Source: Tubiluchus corallicola (lineage: Eukaryota > Priapulida > Priapulimorpha > Priapulimorphida > Tubiluchidae). Taken from it: a DNA stretch of 29,679 nt. Within the stretch, counting starts at the first letter, position 1, and each line of letters starts with the position of its first letter. This document shows, piece after piece, positions 1 through 8,869 of the stretch. Below the pieces are notes generated by a model that saw only the letters and a list, made by a program, of their open reading frames with translations, ran no database searches and had not been told where the DNA came from. Made by a program: the position numbers and the translations under genes. The stretch spans positions 126,001 through 155,679 of the forward strand of contig JAQGDQ010000522.1 of NCBI GenBank assembly GCA_030141605.1, in the 5' to 3' direction.

Positions 1-294
1 GTGGAAAAACATGGCCGCATCCTGCGTTCCCGAAAAGAACGATGTCATAATAATCATTGTGTTTTATGTTTTAAATTAAAAAACACGCTTTTATGTGCCT
101 GCATCAAGTAAGTATGTGAACGTTCAAAAAAAATATTATAAAATTCCCCTCCGGGTGTGAGATAAAAAATATTACCCACGCGATTAGACGGAAACAGAAG
201 TATTTTTATTCTCAGTCTTACTGAAATTTACAGTTGAAGAGAGAGAACTGCAACAGGATACAGAATAAAAATTCCTTTGTTGTTTTCATGTTAA
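1..294. other. AT-rich stretch without a recognisable feature
   Basis: Low-GC sequence with A/T homopolymers. No exon with splice sites and no repeat was found. It should be intron of the Ig gene if the next exon lies beyond base 1. Confidence 0.5.
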
Positions 295-515
295 TTGAAC
301 AGTATCTGCCACCAAAGAGAAGCATTTCAAAAATCTTTTTCTGGAGGACATATAATGATTAATAATTAATAATTTATTGAATATGTTTAATGCATTTTAT
401 TCTTATGAATTTAACAATATTTGAACAGTATCTGCCACCAGAGGGAAGCATTTCAAAAATCTTTTTCTGGATGACATATAATTAATAATTTATTGAACAT
501 GTTTAATGCATTTTA
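295..515. repeat. Two-copy tandem duplication, 126-bp period
   Basis: The block beginning ttgaacagtatctgccacca at 295 recurs at 421 with few changes (same AAGCATTTC and CTTTTTCTGG words, same TGTTTAATGCATTTTA end). The first copy carries a short extra ATTAATAATT run. No coding sense. Confidence 0.85.
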
Positions 516-873
516 CATGCTGATCAAATGCATCTTACAAATAAAAGATCATCAGAATTACTAACATAATTAATTCACAAGATATTTAAGGCACCGGCAC
601 ATTGATTGATGAAAAGTCCATTGAATATGATAAAAAAGGAAAAATAATAAAATCACAGAAAATTTAGTAAAATAAAAAAAGCAATGCCATAAGATACACA
701 CAATTGTAAAAAAATACAAGGTTAGCTCAACTACAGAAGGCTTCATTAAAATAGTAAGTTTTCAAATTTTTTTAAAATTATCAGTTGACTTGATCAGGCG
801 TAACTGATCAGACATGACGGTAACTAATCGTTACAGTAACCAGACACTATCCTACACAATGAACAATAATACA
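516..873. other. AT-rich stretch without a recognisable feature
   Basis: No gene, RNA or repeat seen. Composition is strongly A-rich, with poly-A runs. Confidence 0.5.
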
Positions 874-1531
874 TACCGTATATACTTATGTACAAGTCGA
901 ATTTTTGGGAGGCGATTTTGAGGTGAAATTTTTGGAGCCGACTTATACTTACGATATGTTTTTGGTAGATGTCGCTAAAGAGTCGTCTACGATACGAATG
1001 TGTAAAGAAATAATCTTTCATTATACTCTGGTCTGAATGAACACTCATACTGTGATACTTCACATCAGAGAATGTTCGCATCTTGACATTACTTCACAAA
1101 ATTAACAAATATCACTGTTATTTATTTTAATGTACGTGAAATTAAGTTAAAATTTATATATTACCGGTAAATAAACTAGCGACGGAGCACTCGATCAGAA
1201 TGTGGAAATCGCCAATGTTGTGCAGGTGCTGCCGCCTGTCTTCTTCTACGAGAAGTTTTACACTGGTCTTGCATATGCGTGTTTTATTGGCAAAATATCG
1301 ATAACCAGCATACACGCGTATATAAAACACAACTATGCAGATATATTAATTTTACTAAAATATTTTTTTCTTGAATTGGGAAGGTGATGAACCACATCAT
1401 TTACTCTGGAAGATCTTAATATTTTAGATTCGACTTGTAAACAGGTAATATATAAAAATGATGCAAGTTTTTGTCTTGAAATACAAATCAACTTGTACAT
1501 AAGGTCGACTTGTACACATGTGTATACGGTA
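874..1531. mobile_element. TA-flanked inverted-repeat element (Tc1/mariner/pogo-type MITE candidate)
   Basis: The left end taccgtatatacttatgtac and the right end, read in reverse complement as taccgtatacacatgtgtac, form terminal inverted repeats continuing into AAGTCGA. Both outer ends abut TA, the target expected for the Tc1/mariner superfamily. Related GTCGA/CGACTTATAC words recur inside the left part (near 935-950). The 654-bp interior has only a short plus-strand open frame (1202-1387), not recognisable as a transposase, so the element would be non-autonomous. The superfamily is inferred from the ends alone. Confidence 0.6.
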
Positions 1532-1637
1532 TACTACAGTAGTGCCGCGTGCGTACTTATCGTGGATGTGCAGTAATGAAAGACTTTTGCCATTACAGTC
1601 CGCTACTCACGTAAGAGACCGGCAACGGCAGCCTTAC

Positions 1638-1831
1638 CTTCCAGTATCTTCGGGGAAGACGTTTGGAATGGTTAACGTGCAGATGCCGTTGCTGTACGTA
1701 ATCTGAAAGTCCGGAGAGCTCTTGATCGGGATGCCTTCCCTATTCCAGCTGATCTCCGGAGTGGGATGCCCGGTCACCTGACATTCCAGAACGACGCGCT
1801 GGCTTTGTTTGGTGGTTATATTCTTTAATGG
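1638..1831 (-). CDS. Titin/sallimus-like exon: most of a Z3-like Ig domain (last visible exon)
   Basis: The 194-bp exon follows acceptor tcgttttcttggcag and ends GGAAG before donor GTAAGG, leaving two bases. It encodes LKNITTKQSQRVVLECQVTG (Cys present in strand B), HPTPEISWNREG with the core Trp, the SSPDFQITYSNG stretch, CTLTIPNVF and PEDTG. Strands F and G, about 20-25 residues, must follow in another exon. I did not find it down to base 1, so it is probably outside the window. From memory it resembles the titin Ig called Z3 (LKN entry, LEC, SS-DFQI), which also comes after Z2 and a linker. Confidence 0.86.
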
Positions 1832-1872
1832 CTGCCAAGAAAACGACGAAAAAAGGTGATAACGAAAAGAAA

Positions 1873-2308
1873 GTTTGACATAGTTCAACAGATAATTCAT
1901 TTCCTAACTAACTAACATTAACATCGCTAAGCAAAGACTTAATGTTTCAATTTTACCCCTAGTATCGTACAATATACTCTTTAGAAGCTAAATTTTAGTT
2001 CAGTTTGACATATCTCAACAGATAATTCAATTCCTAACTGACTAACATTAGCATCGCTAAGCAAAGACTTAATGTTTCAATTTTACACCTAGTATCGTAC
2101 AATGTACTCTTTAGAAGCTAAATTTTAGGTCAGTTTGACATATCTCAACAGATAATTCATTTCCTAACTAACTAACATTAGCATCGCTAAGCAAAGACTT
2201 ACTGTTTCAATTTTACCCCTAGTATCGTACAATATACTCTTCAGAATCTAAATTTTAGTTCTGTTTGAGATAGATCAACAGTTTAATCATTTCCTAACTA
2301 ACTAACAC
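1873..2308. repeat. 130-bp tandem repeat, about 3.3 copies
   Basis: Units start at 1873, 2003, 2133 and 2263 with gtttgacatatctcaacaga and share AGCATCGCTAAGCAAAGACTT and CTAGTATCGTACAATATACTC. Copies differ by a few percent, and the last is partial. The array sits in the intron just 42 bp upstream (in gene sense) of the exon ending at 1831, so its start may overlap the branch-point zone. Confidence 0.9.
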
Positions 2309-2346
2309 AACTATGACTACTTTGTTCTGTAGCAAAAAAAACTTAC

Positions 2347-2481
2347 CCTCACAAAACTAGGTAAAGAACTGAGCGGCATTGGGTAGGACAAGGGCACGTG
2401 CTTGTCCAGGGGGTGCTTGGCGTAAGCACTACCCAACGGCGAGGAATCTCGACTTGTTTCGCTGGTTGACATCGCCCACGG
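2347..2481 (-). CDS. Titin/sallimus-like exon: linker plus entry of next Ig domain
   Basis: The 135-bp exon (45 codons, phase 0 at both ends) follows acceptor ttatgcttttcag and precedes a consensus GTAAGT donor. It encodes PWAMSTSETSRDSS, then a Pro/Leu/His-rich stretch, and ends with SSLPSFVR. That ending is the usual first strand of an Ig (P-x-F-x), and the next exon opens with PLKNITTKQ, so the join makes PSFVRPLKN, a normal domain entry. The splice sites, phase and protein sense agree. The open frame on the plus strand here is a shadow. Confidence 0.82.
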
Positions 2482-3092
2482 CTGAAAAGCATAAAGACTT
2501 AGTAGTCGACCGTGTTAGGGATAATGATACTGTCATGTGCTGCCACCTTTTAGGCCTTGAATGAATTTCTTGTTTTAAATTTGTTAAGCCTGTACTTATA
2601 TATTCAGGTGATTCAATCTGGTTTTTATGCAGAAGTCAATAGGACAGAAGACTGTTGCACTGTCTAGGTGTTTGCTGTCTGTTTATACTTAATTTAGCCA
2701 AATTCAATGATTTGATAAATGCTTGTGACCTGTTTCTGCAGTTTTCTGATGTCTTTAAGTTTAAATGCCAGGGCTGGCCAATATACGTAAGTTAACCCTT
2801 TCATACCCGTTGTATCCCGTGGGATACAAGAATATATACGAAAATGCACGTCATCCCGTCACGCCATCCCAGCACGCGCTAAAATTAGCAGGCAACCGAT
2901 TTGCAAAAGACCAAATTAGGAGATGATTAATTTGCACATGACCATATTTGCTGATAACTCATTTGCACACATTGCAACAGTACTTTCAGACAAGTCTCTA
3001 CGTGTGAACGCACCATTAGGCAAGATGCAACTGCTGTTCACACGTTTTCTCTATCCTGGTACAAAATTTACTCTCACAGAAATTTGCTCTCA
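2482..3092. other. Intron stretch with a possible piggyBac-like end
   Basis: The stretch is intron between the exons at 2347 and 3627. The only structure seen is at 2791-2829: GTTAACCCTTTCATACCCG followed by an inverted repeat of ttgtatccc and gggatacaa (2810-2818 and 2821-2829). TTAA followed by CCCTTT is how piggyBac-type ends begin, but no matching right end was found. A short plus-strand open frame (2923-3129) has no recognisable content. Confidence 0.4.
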
Positions 3093-3500
3093 CGGAAATT
3101 ATGTACTCCCCTTCCAAAAACAAATATAATGAAACAGTCATCAAAATATAATGCTATTAAAATATGGTCGTCAATTCCGTGTGAAATGAAAACTCTTAAT
3201 CAGAAGCATCAAAGAATTACTTACTACAATGGGATAATTAACTAACAATTTTACTCATCCTGATCTTAAGTTACTCACAAAACCTATTTTATTCTAATGT
3301 ACGTTATAACTGATGAAAATACTATGTAATGTTAATTGTCAATTCTTCCACTTATCTGGAGGAGGACGCGAAAGCTCACTGCTGCTTCCTCCTCCTCACA
3401 GTAACTCGTTTAGTTTATATATTTTTTTCAATGTAATAATTTGTATGTATGTTTGTATGTATATTTGTATGGAATAAATTCACAATTAATAAAATAAAAG
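3093..3500 (+). mobile_element. LINE 3' end fragment (copy A)
   Basis: The segment is near-identical over about 400 bp to 21955-22378. It carries the remains of the end of a reverse-transcriptase ORF (a frame reading IWSSIP before its stop near 3240). This is followed by a shared 3' UTR with TTCCACTTATCTGGAGGAGG, CCTCCTCCTCACAGT and a tail of AATAAATTCACAATT type. Compared with the other copy it has a short deletion near 3201. It is antisense to the Ig gene, 5'-truncated, and cannot be active. Confidence 0.8.
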
Positions 3501-3626
3501 AATATTTTCCCTAATAACAAATTTTTACAAATGCCTCATTGTTCGTCACACCTTGAGAGTGTACATGTGTGAGAATAACATCCCAGGGTTACAAAGTTTA
3601 AAACACAGAAAAAAAAGCAAAACTAC

Positions 3627-3730
3627 CTGCTCCATGGGCGAGAGGGAGGACTTGTATGGTTGTGAGGCCACTGCTCTATCTACTACTCTAACTTGGGTGC
3701 TAGCTATGTGGCGATCCGACCTTAATGGAC
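3627..3730 (-). CDS. Titin/sallimus-like exon: short linker
   Basis: The 104-bp exon lies between a strong acceptor (cttgtgttttttcag) and donor GTAGTT. Its first two bases (GT) complete Gly with the single G left by the exon at 4735. It then reads 34 open codons and ends in phase 0 (SSLSPMEQ). The product is a basic, Ser-rich linker (RSDRHIASTQVRVVDRAV) with no fold I recognise. Evidence is the splice sites, exact phase fit on both sides, and position between the Z2-like and Z3-like Ig domains, where titin also has a linker. The region has weak tRNA-like words on the same strand, which I considered and set aside. Confidence 0.72.
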
Positions 3731-3792
3731 CTGAAAAAACACAAGCATAAAGTTTGAATTACCAAAACATTTAAAAAACGATGCATCTAGAC

Positions 3793-4227
3793 CAGGGGTG
3801 TGCAAACTGCGGCCCACGGGCCACTTGCGGTCCGCCAAGAGATCTTGTGTGGCCCGCGAAGAGGATTGTCAACGTAATGAAAGTGCGGCCCACGCAATCC
3901 AGTTGAAGTCCGCGCCAATATCGCAAAGATAGTGCGGGTAGTTTTTTCCTCTAGATCGGATGGCATTAACCCTTACAAGACCGTTGTCACTTAATGTCGC
4001 TGTCGGACATGACGAAATATATGGTTTTTAATATAAATTTTAATAACTTCTAAAATAGTTTCTTGAGTGTAGTAGTGCAGTAGTAATGATGTACGCAAAT
4101 CAGATGCAAAAAAACATCGTTATTAGGTCCTACTGTACTTGGCTGCTTGACCAAACTGCATGTGGCCCGCAGGAATTGCGGGAATGTTTAATGTGGCCCG
4201 GCTAGTCAGATAATTTGCACACCCCTG
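3793..4227. mobile_element. hAT-type MITE with 8-bp target site duplication
   Basis: The element is 435 bp, with ends caggggtgtgcaaac and, at the right, ttgcacacccctg in inverse orientation. It is flanked by ATCTAGAC (3785-3792) and ATCTAGAT (4228-4235), an 8-bp duplication with one mismatch, as hAT transposases make. Just inside the ends are the GGCCC-rich words typical of many hAT MITEs (CGGCCCACGGGCC; GTGGCCCG). No transposase frame, so non-autonomous. It lies in the intron between the Z2-like Ig and the short linker exon. Confidence 0.9.
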
Positions 4228-4235
4228 ATCTAGAT

Positions 4236-4734
4236 AATTAGACACAATGCTCAATTAGAAACAAGATGTACGTATTTTATTTACAAACTGAATGGCCTTA
4301 CCATGATTAATTGGCACTCATATAAACGAATGAGTGGCTTATTATGATACAATTAAAACCAGCTAGTTCAATAGGTTAAAGAGTCTAGAACTGTGATGCT
4401 AGACTTGTTCTGCAAAGCACACTCCTGGATGCGATGAAATCTTTTCCCAATCTTTTCTTCCCTTGATTTACGTTTGGTACATGACGTCATGTAATGGCGA
4501 CTTCGGAACGGTATTGCGGGAAATTTAAAATGAGAACAAACTAAAATTCCTTTCAGTGTGAGTACGATATACGCATAAAATTGCTGTAAAGTAATATAAT
4601 TTTTTAAGGCGATTTTTCTGAAACCTACTTCAGGTACCCCTTTTCTTGTCCTTTAACAATATCATTTAAGCAGATGACATAGTTACTTAGCAACCAGTAT
4701 CACTAATTTTACAAACTGCATCATGGCTGCCAAC
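4236..4734. other. Intron stretch without a recognisable feature
   Basis: Unique-looking AT-rich intron between the hAT element and the weak donor of the exon at 4735. I saw no exon, RNA or repeat. Confidence 0.5.
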
Positions 4735-5025
4735 CTTTTCCGACGACAAGATCAGCTGTACATTGAGCCACGCCCGCTTCGTTCTCCGCCCTGACGGAGA
4801 ACTTTCCCGAATCTTCCTTGAACGCTTCCGGAACGATCAGCGAGTGCAGGTCGCCGTTCTGCACGATTTGAAAGTCCGACGAGCTGCGTATTTCCGCCCC
4901 GTTGCGATACCAGTTGACGGTCGGCTCCGGCACGCCGGTCACTCGCACGTCCAGACGAAGGTAGTCACCCTCCTTGACCACCTTGCTCTGGAGCTTTTGC
5001 AGGAAGTTTGGCGCCACCGTGTGAG
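4735..5025 (-). CDS. Titin/sallimus-like exon: complete Ig domain resembling titin Z2
   Basis: The 291-bp exon follows acceptor tttttgcag. Its first two bases complete Ala with the previous exon, and it carries a whole I-set Ig of about 95 residues. Segments are VAPNFLQKLQSKVVKEGD, LRLDVRVTGVPEPTVNWYR, the GAEIRSSSDFQI stretch, GDLHSLIVPEAF, EDSGKFSVRAENEAG and CTADLVV. From memory this is close to the second Ig (Z2) of vertebrate titin, which has the same APNF/QRLQ entry, GAEIQSS and GDLYSL patterns, and likewise lacks the Cys pair. That is the main basis for the gene name. In titin Z1-Z2 binds telethonin at the Z-disc; that role is not shown here. The 3' end is set by phase: AAAAG then GTTGGC, a weak donor. 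Reading through would hit a TGA three codons later. Confidence 0.88.
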
Positions 5026-5159
5026 CTGCAAAAACAAACACAAGAAACATTTTCACACTTCTATCTATCACTTCCCAGAGCTGCTTCTTTACAGAATTCA
5101 TTACTAGAGGCATAATCACCAAGTTATCCAGCTGAGAATCCAAGAAAGATTTTTTTTAA

Positions 5160-5680
5160 TATGGGCAAATTTAGCTAAGTATAGCCAAAAATAGTCAAGT
5201 ATAGCCAAATATAGCCAAGTATAGCCAAAAATAGTCACATATAGCCAAATATAGCCAAGTATAGCCATGTATAGCCAAGTATAACCAAATTTAGTCAAAA
5301 ATAGTCAAATATAGCCACGTATAGCCAAAAATAGCCAAGTATAGCCAAAAATAGTCAAGTATAGCCAAATATAGGCAAGTATAGCCACGTATAGCCAAAA
5401 ATAGCCAAGTATAGCCAAAAATAGTCAAGTATAGCCCAATATAGGCAAGTATAGCCACGTATAGCCAAAAATAGCCAAGTACAGCCAAAAATAGTCAAGT
5501 ATAGCACAATATAGGCAAGTATAGCCACGTATAGCCAAAAATAGCCAAGTATAGCCAAAAATAGTCAAGTATAGCCAAATATAGGCAAGTATAGCCAAGT
5601 ATAACCAAATTTAAACATAGTCAAATATAGCCACGTATAGCCAAAAATAGCCAAATATAGCTAAGCTCAGCCAAAAATAG
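5160..5680. repeat. Minisatellite of ATAGCC(AAGT/AAAA) units filling an intron
   Basis: About 520 bp of 10-11-bp units such as atagccaagt, atagccaaaa and atagtcaagt, arranged in a higher-order period of roughly 70 bp (the block atagccacgtatagcc recurs near 5313, 5384, 5453 and 5522). It makes up most of the 709-bp intron 5026-5734. Several minus-strand frames are open only because the unit lacks stops (GYTWLYLAIF-type peptides), so it is not treated as coding. Confidence 0.93.
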
Positions 5681-5734
5681 TCAACAGTCCAAACCACACT
5701 GACCGACTCCACAAGACTAAGATCCCAAACTTAC

Positions 5735-5938
5735 CCTTTATGATAACTTCTGCACTGCTGGCGCTTGTGCCCGAAGGATTTTCCGCCTTGCAAGTGTACT
5801 TGCCCGCGTCCTCGATGATCGCATGCGGCACGACGAGCTGAACGTGACCGTTAAATTGCTGATACGTCGTCTGATATCTGGGGTTGTAGGTAATGTCGAC
5901 TCCGTCTTTGTACCAGGAGACCGTAGGATGAGGTGAAC
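5735..5938 (-). CDS. Titin/sallimus-like exon: remainder of third Ig domain
   Basis: The 204-bp exon runs from acceptor gaatttgtag to donor GTAAGT, with two bases at the start and one at the end. It completes the Ig begun at 7210: strand C as PTVSWYKDG with the invariant Trp, then RYQTTYQQFNGHVQLVVP, the EDAGKY turn, strand F as TCKAENPSG and strand G as SSAEVIIK. Strand F keeps its Cys, but the partner position in strand B (previous exon) is not Cys. The joined domain is about 90 residues, the normal I-set size. Reading upstream of the acceptor is open by chance (HYEFEFV) and should not be included. Confidence 0.88.
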
Positions 5939-6036
5939 CTACAAATTCAAATTCATAGTGAACCACGATCTTTACCATAACGTCTTATACAAAATTGCTA
6001 GAAAAAAGGTGCTTACGTGTATAAACGGTTGCACTT

Positions 6037-7080
6037 AACTGTCATCGCGGGAATTTGAACTTGTTTTATACAGCACTACTGTTAATGCAAGCCCTGTATG
6101 CAACAGGACACCAGGTAGGTGATTTAAAATTTGAAGACGAATTTGTTAAGCTTTCTGTAAAGTGAAGGGTTTTCTTGTGCTTCAAAGTTAAAATTTTAAG
6201 TTTTTTGCCGTATTTCATATTTTGTTATATTCTCGCAGCAGTTGTCTTTTTCATTGATTTGTAATTTTCTTTGTCTTTTGTACAGCATGTGTTGTTTTTA
6301 AAACTTGTTTTATTTTAGTGTTGAACCAATCTTAATCAATGTAGCAAAGTCAATTAGTCAGCGTTATAATCACACTTTACTTGTCTGCTTGTGGGTATTG
6401 CTGCAGTTAGGTATTAATTCGAGTAGCCTAACTGCTGACACCTGGTGTTTATATTTTGCATTACGGCTGCTGCAGTCGGCGTGGCCGGCATGTTTACAAA
6501 CATTTCGTATTTTTCTCTGTGCGCGGCAACCATTGCTGTTGTGTCAGTGGTAAATTTTGTTTGTTTATTCTTGTGATTCTTACTCGTTTATACCCGGCCA
6601 GAAGACCCTTTTCTTAACACCTGTCCTGCTACCTGAGCGTTAAGCTTCAGTGGCAGAGAAGAAGTTGTAATGCGTAGCTGTTTGAAATATTTACATCACA
6701 AGGAAAGAAAATTCTTAGTAATTTAAATTGTTCACGTCGCCCGGTAAAACATCGCCGACTCATCTCCCCAGCATGCACCACTGATTCACCTTCCCAGTGT
6801 GCACCAGTGATTTTGCCAAAAAACGTATCTTTGACAAGATGAAGTAATTTAAACTTTTGCTTAGTCGGTGAAGTCTGATTGTTTTTCCAAGGTTATCTGA
6901 ACTTGTTTCAAACAACTTAACACTAAAATTGCTGCATCTAACGGTCATAACGGACGTTTAAATTTACGTACAGCGTTACTGTAACGCAAAGCCCTGTGTG
7001 CAATGAGACCACATGCAATTGATATGGAATTTTTTAAGCTTTATTTATGAATGGTGTTTTCTTGTGCTTTAAATTGTAAA
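6037..7080. repeat. Diverged dispersed repeat, two related blocks
   Basis: 6037-6190 and 6937-7080 resemble each other (both have TACAGC..TACTGT.AA, GCAAGCCCTGT.TGCAA and later TTTTCTTGTGCTT). Both resemble 20040-20160. The stretch 6685-6870 resembles 20495-20670 and 19190-19290 (CACCATCCCAG.GTGCA-like words, TGAAGTAATTTAAA). This suggests relics of one larger old transposon, family unknown. The rest of the intron 5939-7209 shows nothing else. Confidence 0.55.
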
Positions 7081-7209
7081 ATAAAGTATATATATTTGTA
7101 TAAATAAGAGTTTATAGAAAAACAAAATTCAAACTTTCCATTTTAACTGCAGTTCGGCAACATTAGACCCGACTTGCTTTTATCAAACAACACACGTGTA
7201 ATCACCTAC

Positions 7210-7483
7210 CTGTAATTACACCTTCTAGGACAAGTCGACCTCCATCAGTCACCGCTTGACTCTTGACAGGTTGGGTGAACGTTGGCGCCACCTGGGGGCC
7301 CATCGGTTTCTGTACGCTCACTTGGTAATCCTGATATCGAGATTCAGACGGTTCCCGTACGTACGGCCAGCTCAGCCTGCCCCCGGCAGGACGAACAGGA
7401 GCGCTGCCAGGGATGCTGACGTGATACGGAGAAGCGGAGTGGATCGAGGGGTAGCTGAGTCGTCCACCTGAAGCTCTCGAATC
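7210..7483 (-). CDS. Titin/sallimus-like exon: linker plus start of third Ig domain
   Basis: The 274-bp exon follows acceptor ctctagtttcag and ends ATTACAG before donor GTAGGT. It is open throughout in phase 0 and leaves one base (G) over. About 65 residues are Ser/Tyr/Pro/Arg-rich linker (for example LSYPSIHSASPYHVSIPG). These are followed by a classic Ig entry, VAPTFTQPVKSQAVTDGG, and the A'/B strands RLVLEGVITG. The B strand has Gly where extracellular Igs have Cys, so no intradomain disulfide can form. That fits a cytoplasmic sarcomere protein. The intron splits the domain after the ITG motif, and the next exon supplies SPHPTVSWY. The opposite strand is also open here, but that is a shadow of this GC-rich exon. 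Confidence 0.85.
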
Positions 7484-7713
7484 CTGAAACTAGAGAGAGA
7501 GAAGGTAAATTGAGACAAATTTATGATATATGTTGATCTTAATTAATGTAGAAAATAATTACAGGACAATTAACACACTTGAAAATTATTTACGTTACTA
7601 TTCTTCTGCAAAATAATTTTTCCATTCCTTTTTCACTTCGTTCATTTTTTCATCATACATTATCAGGGATGAGAATGACAAATTGCAAAAAACTCTGAAA
7701 CAGACCAGGGGTT

Positions 7714-7790
7714 TGGGAGCCACCTAGGCCGCCCAACGGGGTTGAGGGGCAAAGCCCCCTGGGAGCCAGCAACAAATTGCAATTTTGTGA
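7714..7790. repeat. GC-rich hairpin-bearing repeat
   Basis: GGGAGCC direct repeats flank a short hairpin, ggggc aaa gcccc, at 7746-7758. The wording (GGGGTTGAGGGGCAAAGCCC) is like a dispersed GC-rich element I have seen in many invertebrate genomes, but I cannot name the family. Confidence 0.4.
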
Positions 7791-8089
7791 GCATAGAGAG
7801 CCTCCTCTAAGTGGACTTAAATATCAATTACCTTGTTTCATGCATAATTTAAAATATCCAACTATCAAGGATACATGATACCTAATTGTCTCAAAAAAGT
7901 ATTGGACGCTCCCATGCAAAAGTATATAAAAACTGTCTGCAATTGACTCAAATAACTCCGCACAATCGATTCTATATTTTTATACATAGAGATATACACG
8001 TGGTTACACTGATGTACGTGATGTAAACAAAGTGACAGCCTGTCAACTAGCTTGTTGAAATAATTTACTGGGTCCGTAAAAATTTTCTC

Positions 8090-8490
8090 AACAAATTTAC
8101 GCGATTTACAAAAATGGCACTACTGGTCTTCCAAAAACCGTATACGCGGAAAATTCTTATCCCTGCATTATTTAAAAGTTATTGTGCAAATTATTATGGT
8201 TTTTCGCTGAGCAGCAACTTCAGTAATGATGTGTTAAACAGCTTAAGAGTTGCTTATAATAACGGTGTCCATGAACTATTTTTTGCTTATGTTTGACTGT
8301 AGTGCATTGTCAAAAGCGTTGCTTATGAGACTATAATGCAAGCAACAATTTATACATGTATAGATATCATGTCATGTCGATTTAATTATGAAATTAATGT
8401 AACTATATAATCCTATGTATACCATGTTATCATAATGTGTTTTGCAATATTGTATTGTTGTTGTTTTTGTAATAAAAACAGATAAAAGTT
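8090..8490 (+). mobile_element. Degenerate LINE 3' fragment
   Basis: The frame at 8114-8296 contains LFKSYC, YGFSL and LRVAYNN, words typical of the last part of reverse-transcriptase ORFs in non-LTR elements. An AT-rich 3' UTR-like stretch follows, ending near gtaataaaaacag. The frame stops early and the rest is lost. The clade cannot be assigned and boundaries are approximate. It sits antisense in the intron between exons 7210 and 9342. Confidence 0.5.
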
Positions 8491-8728
8491 AATGAAACCT
8501 TGGTCTACCGCAAATTTTGTACATGAGAAAAAACGTTACTACAGTATAAGGCAGGGAATTTTTAATTTCAAAAATAAATTTTCTACACTTTATTGTGAAT
8601 TCAGTTATCTATTTTTAATGGAATTTTTTGAAATTGTGGAATAGTGACTTAACTTCGTGATAACGTTGTAAATTTTATATGCTTTTAGTCTCATTTTGTG
8701 TAAAGTTTCTGCCGATTACAAATATACA

Positions 8729-8869
8729 AAAGCACTACTACAGCACACATAAAGCACTATATTTAGTGCCTTCTCAGTGCACTAAGCACTACTACAGCAC
8801 GCATAAAGCACTAAATTTAGTGCTTTCTCAATGCACGAAGCACTACTACACCATGCATAAAGCACTAAT
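8729..8869. repeat. 55-bp tandem repeat containing a perfect palindrome
   Basis: aagcactactacagcac starts at 8729, 8784 and 8838 (periods 55 and 54). Each unit has AAAGCAC facing a TAGTGC counterpart. At 8805-8826 this is a perfect 22-base palindrome centred on AAATTT. Confidence 0.85.

Noticed and set aside
3640-3720. tRNA-like or tRNA-derived SINE words on the minus strand (AGAGCAGTGGCCTCACAACC)
   Set aside because: No cloverleaf or B box could be drawn, and the stretch is explained by a coding exon with exact phase fit.
2379-3750. Plus-strand frames at 2379-2564 and 3553-3750
   Set aside because: They are shadows of the minus-strand linker exons at 2347-2481 and 3627-3730, which have matching splice sites and phases.
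5116-5558. Aromatic repeat frames (GYTWLYLAIF) as a membrane protein
   Set aside because: Translation of the intronic ATAGCC minisatellite; three overlapping versions exist in different frames.
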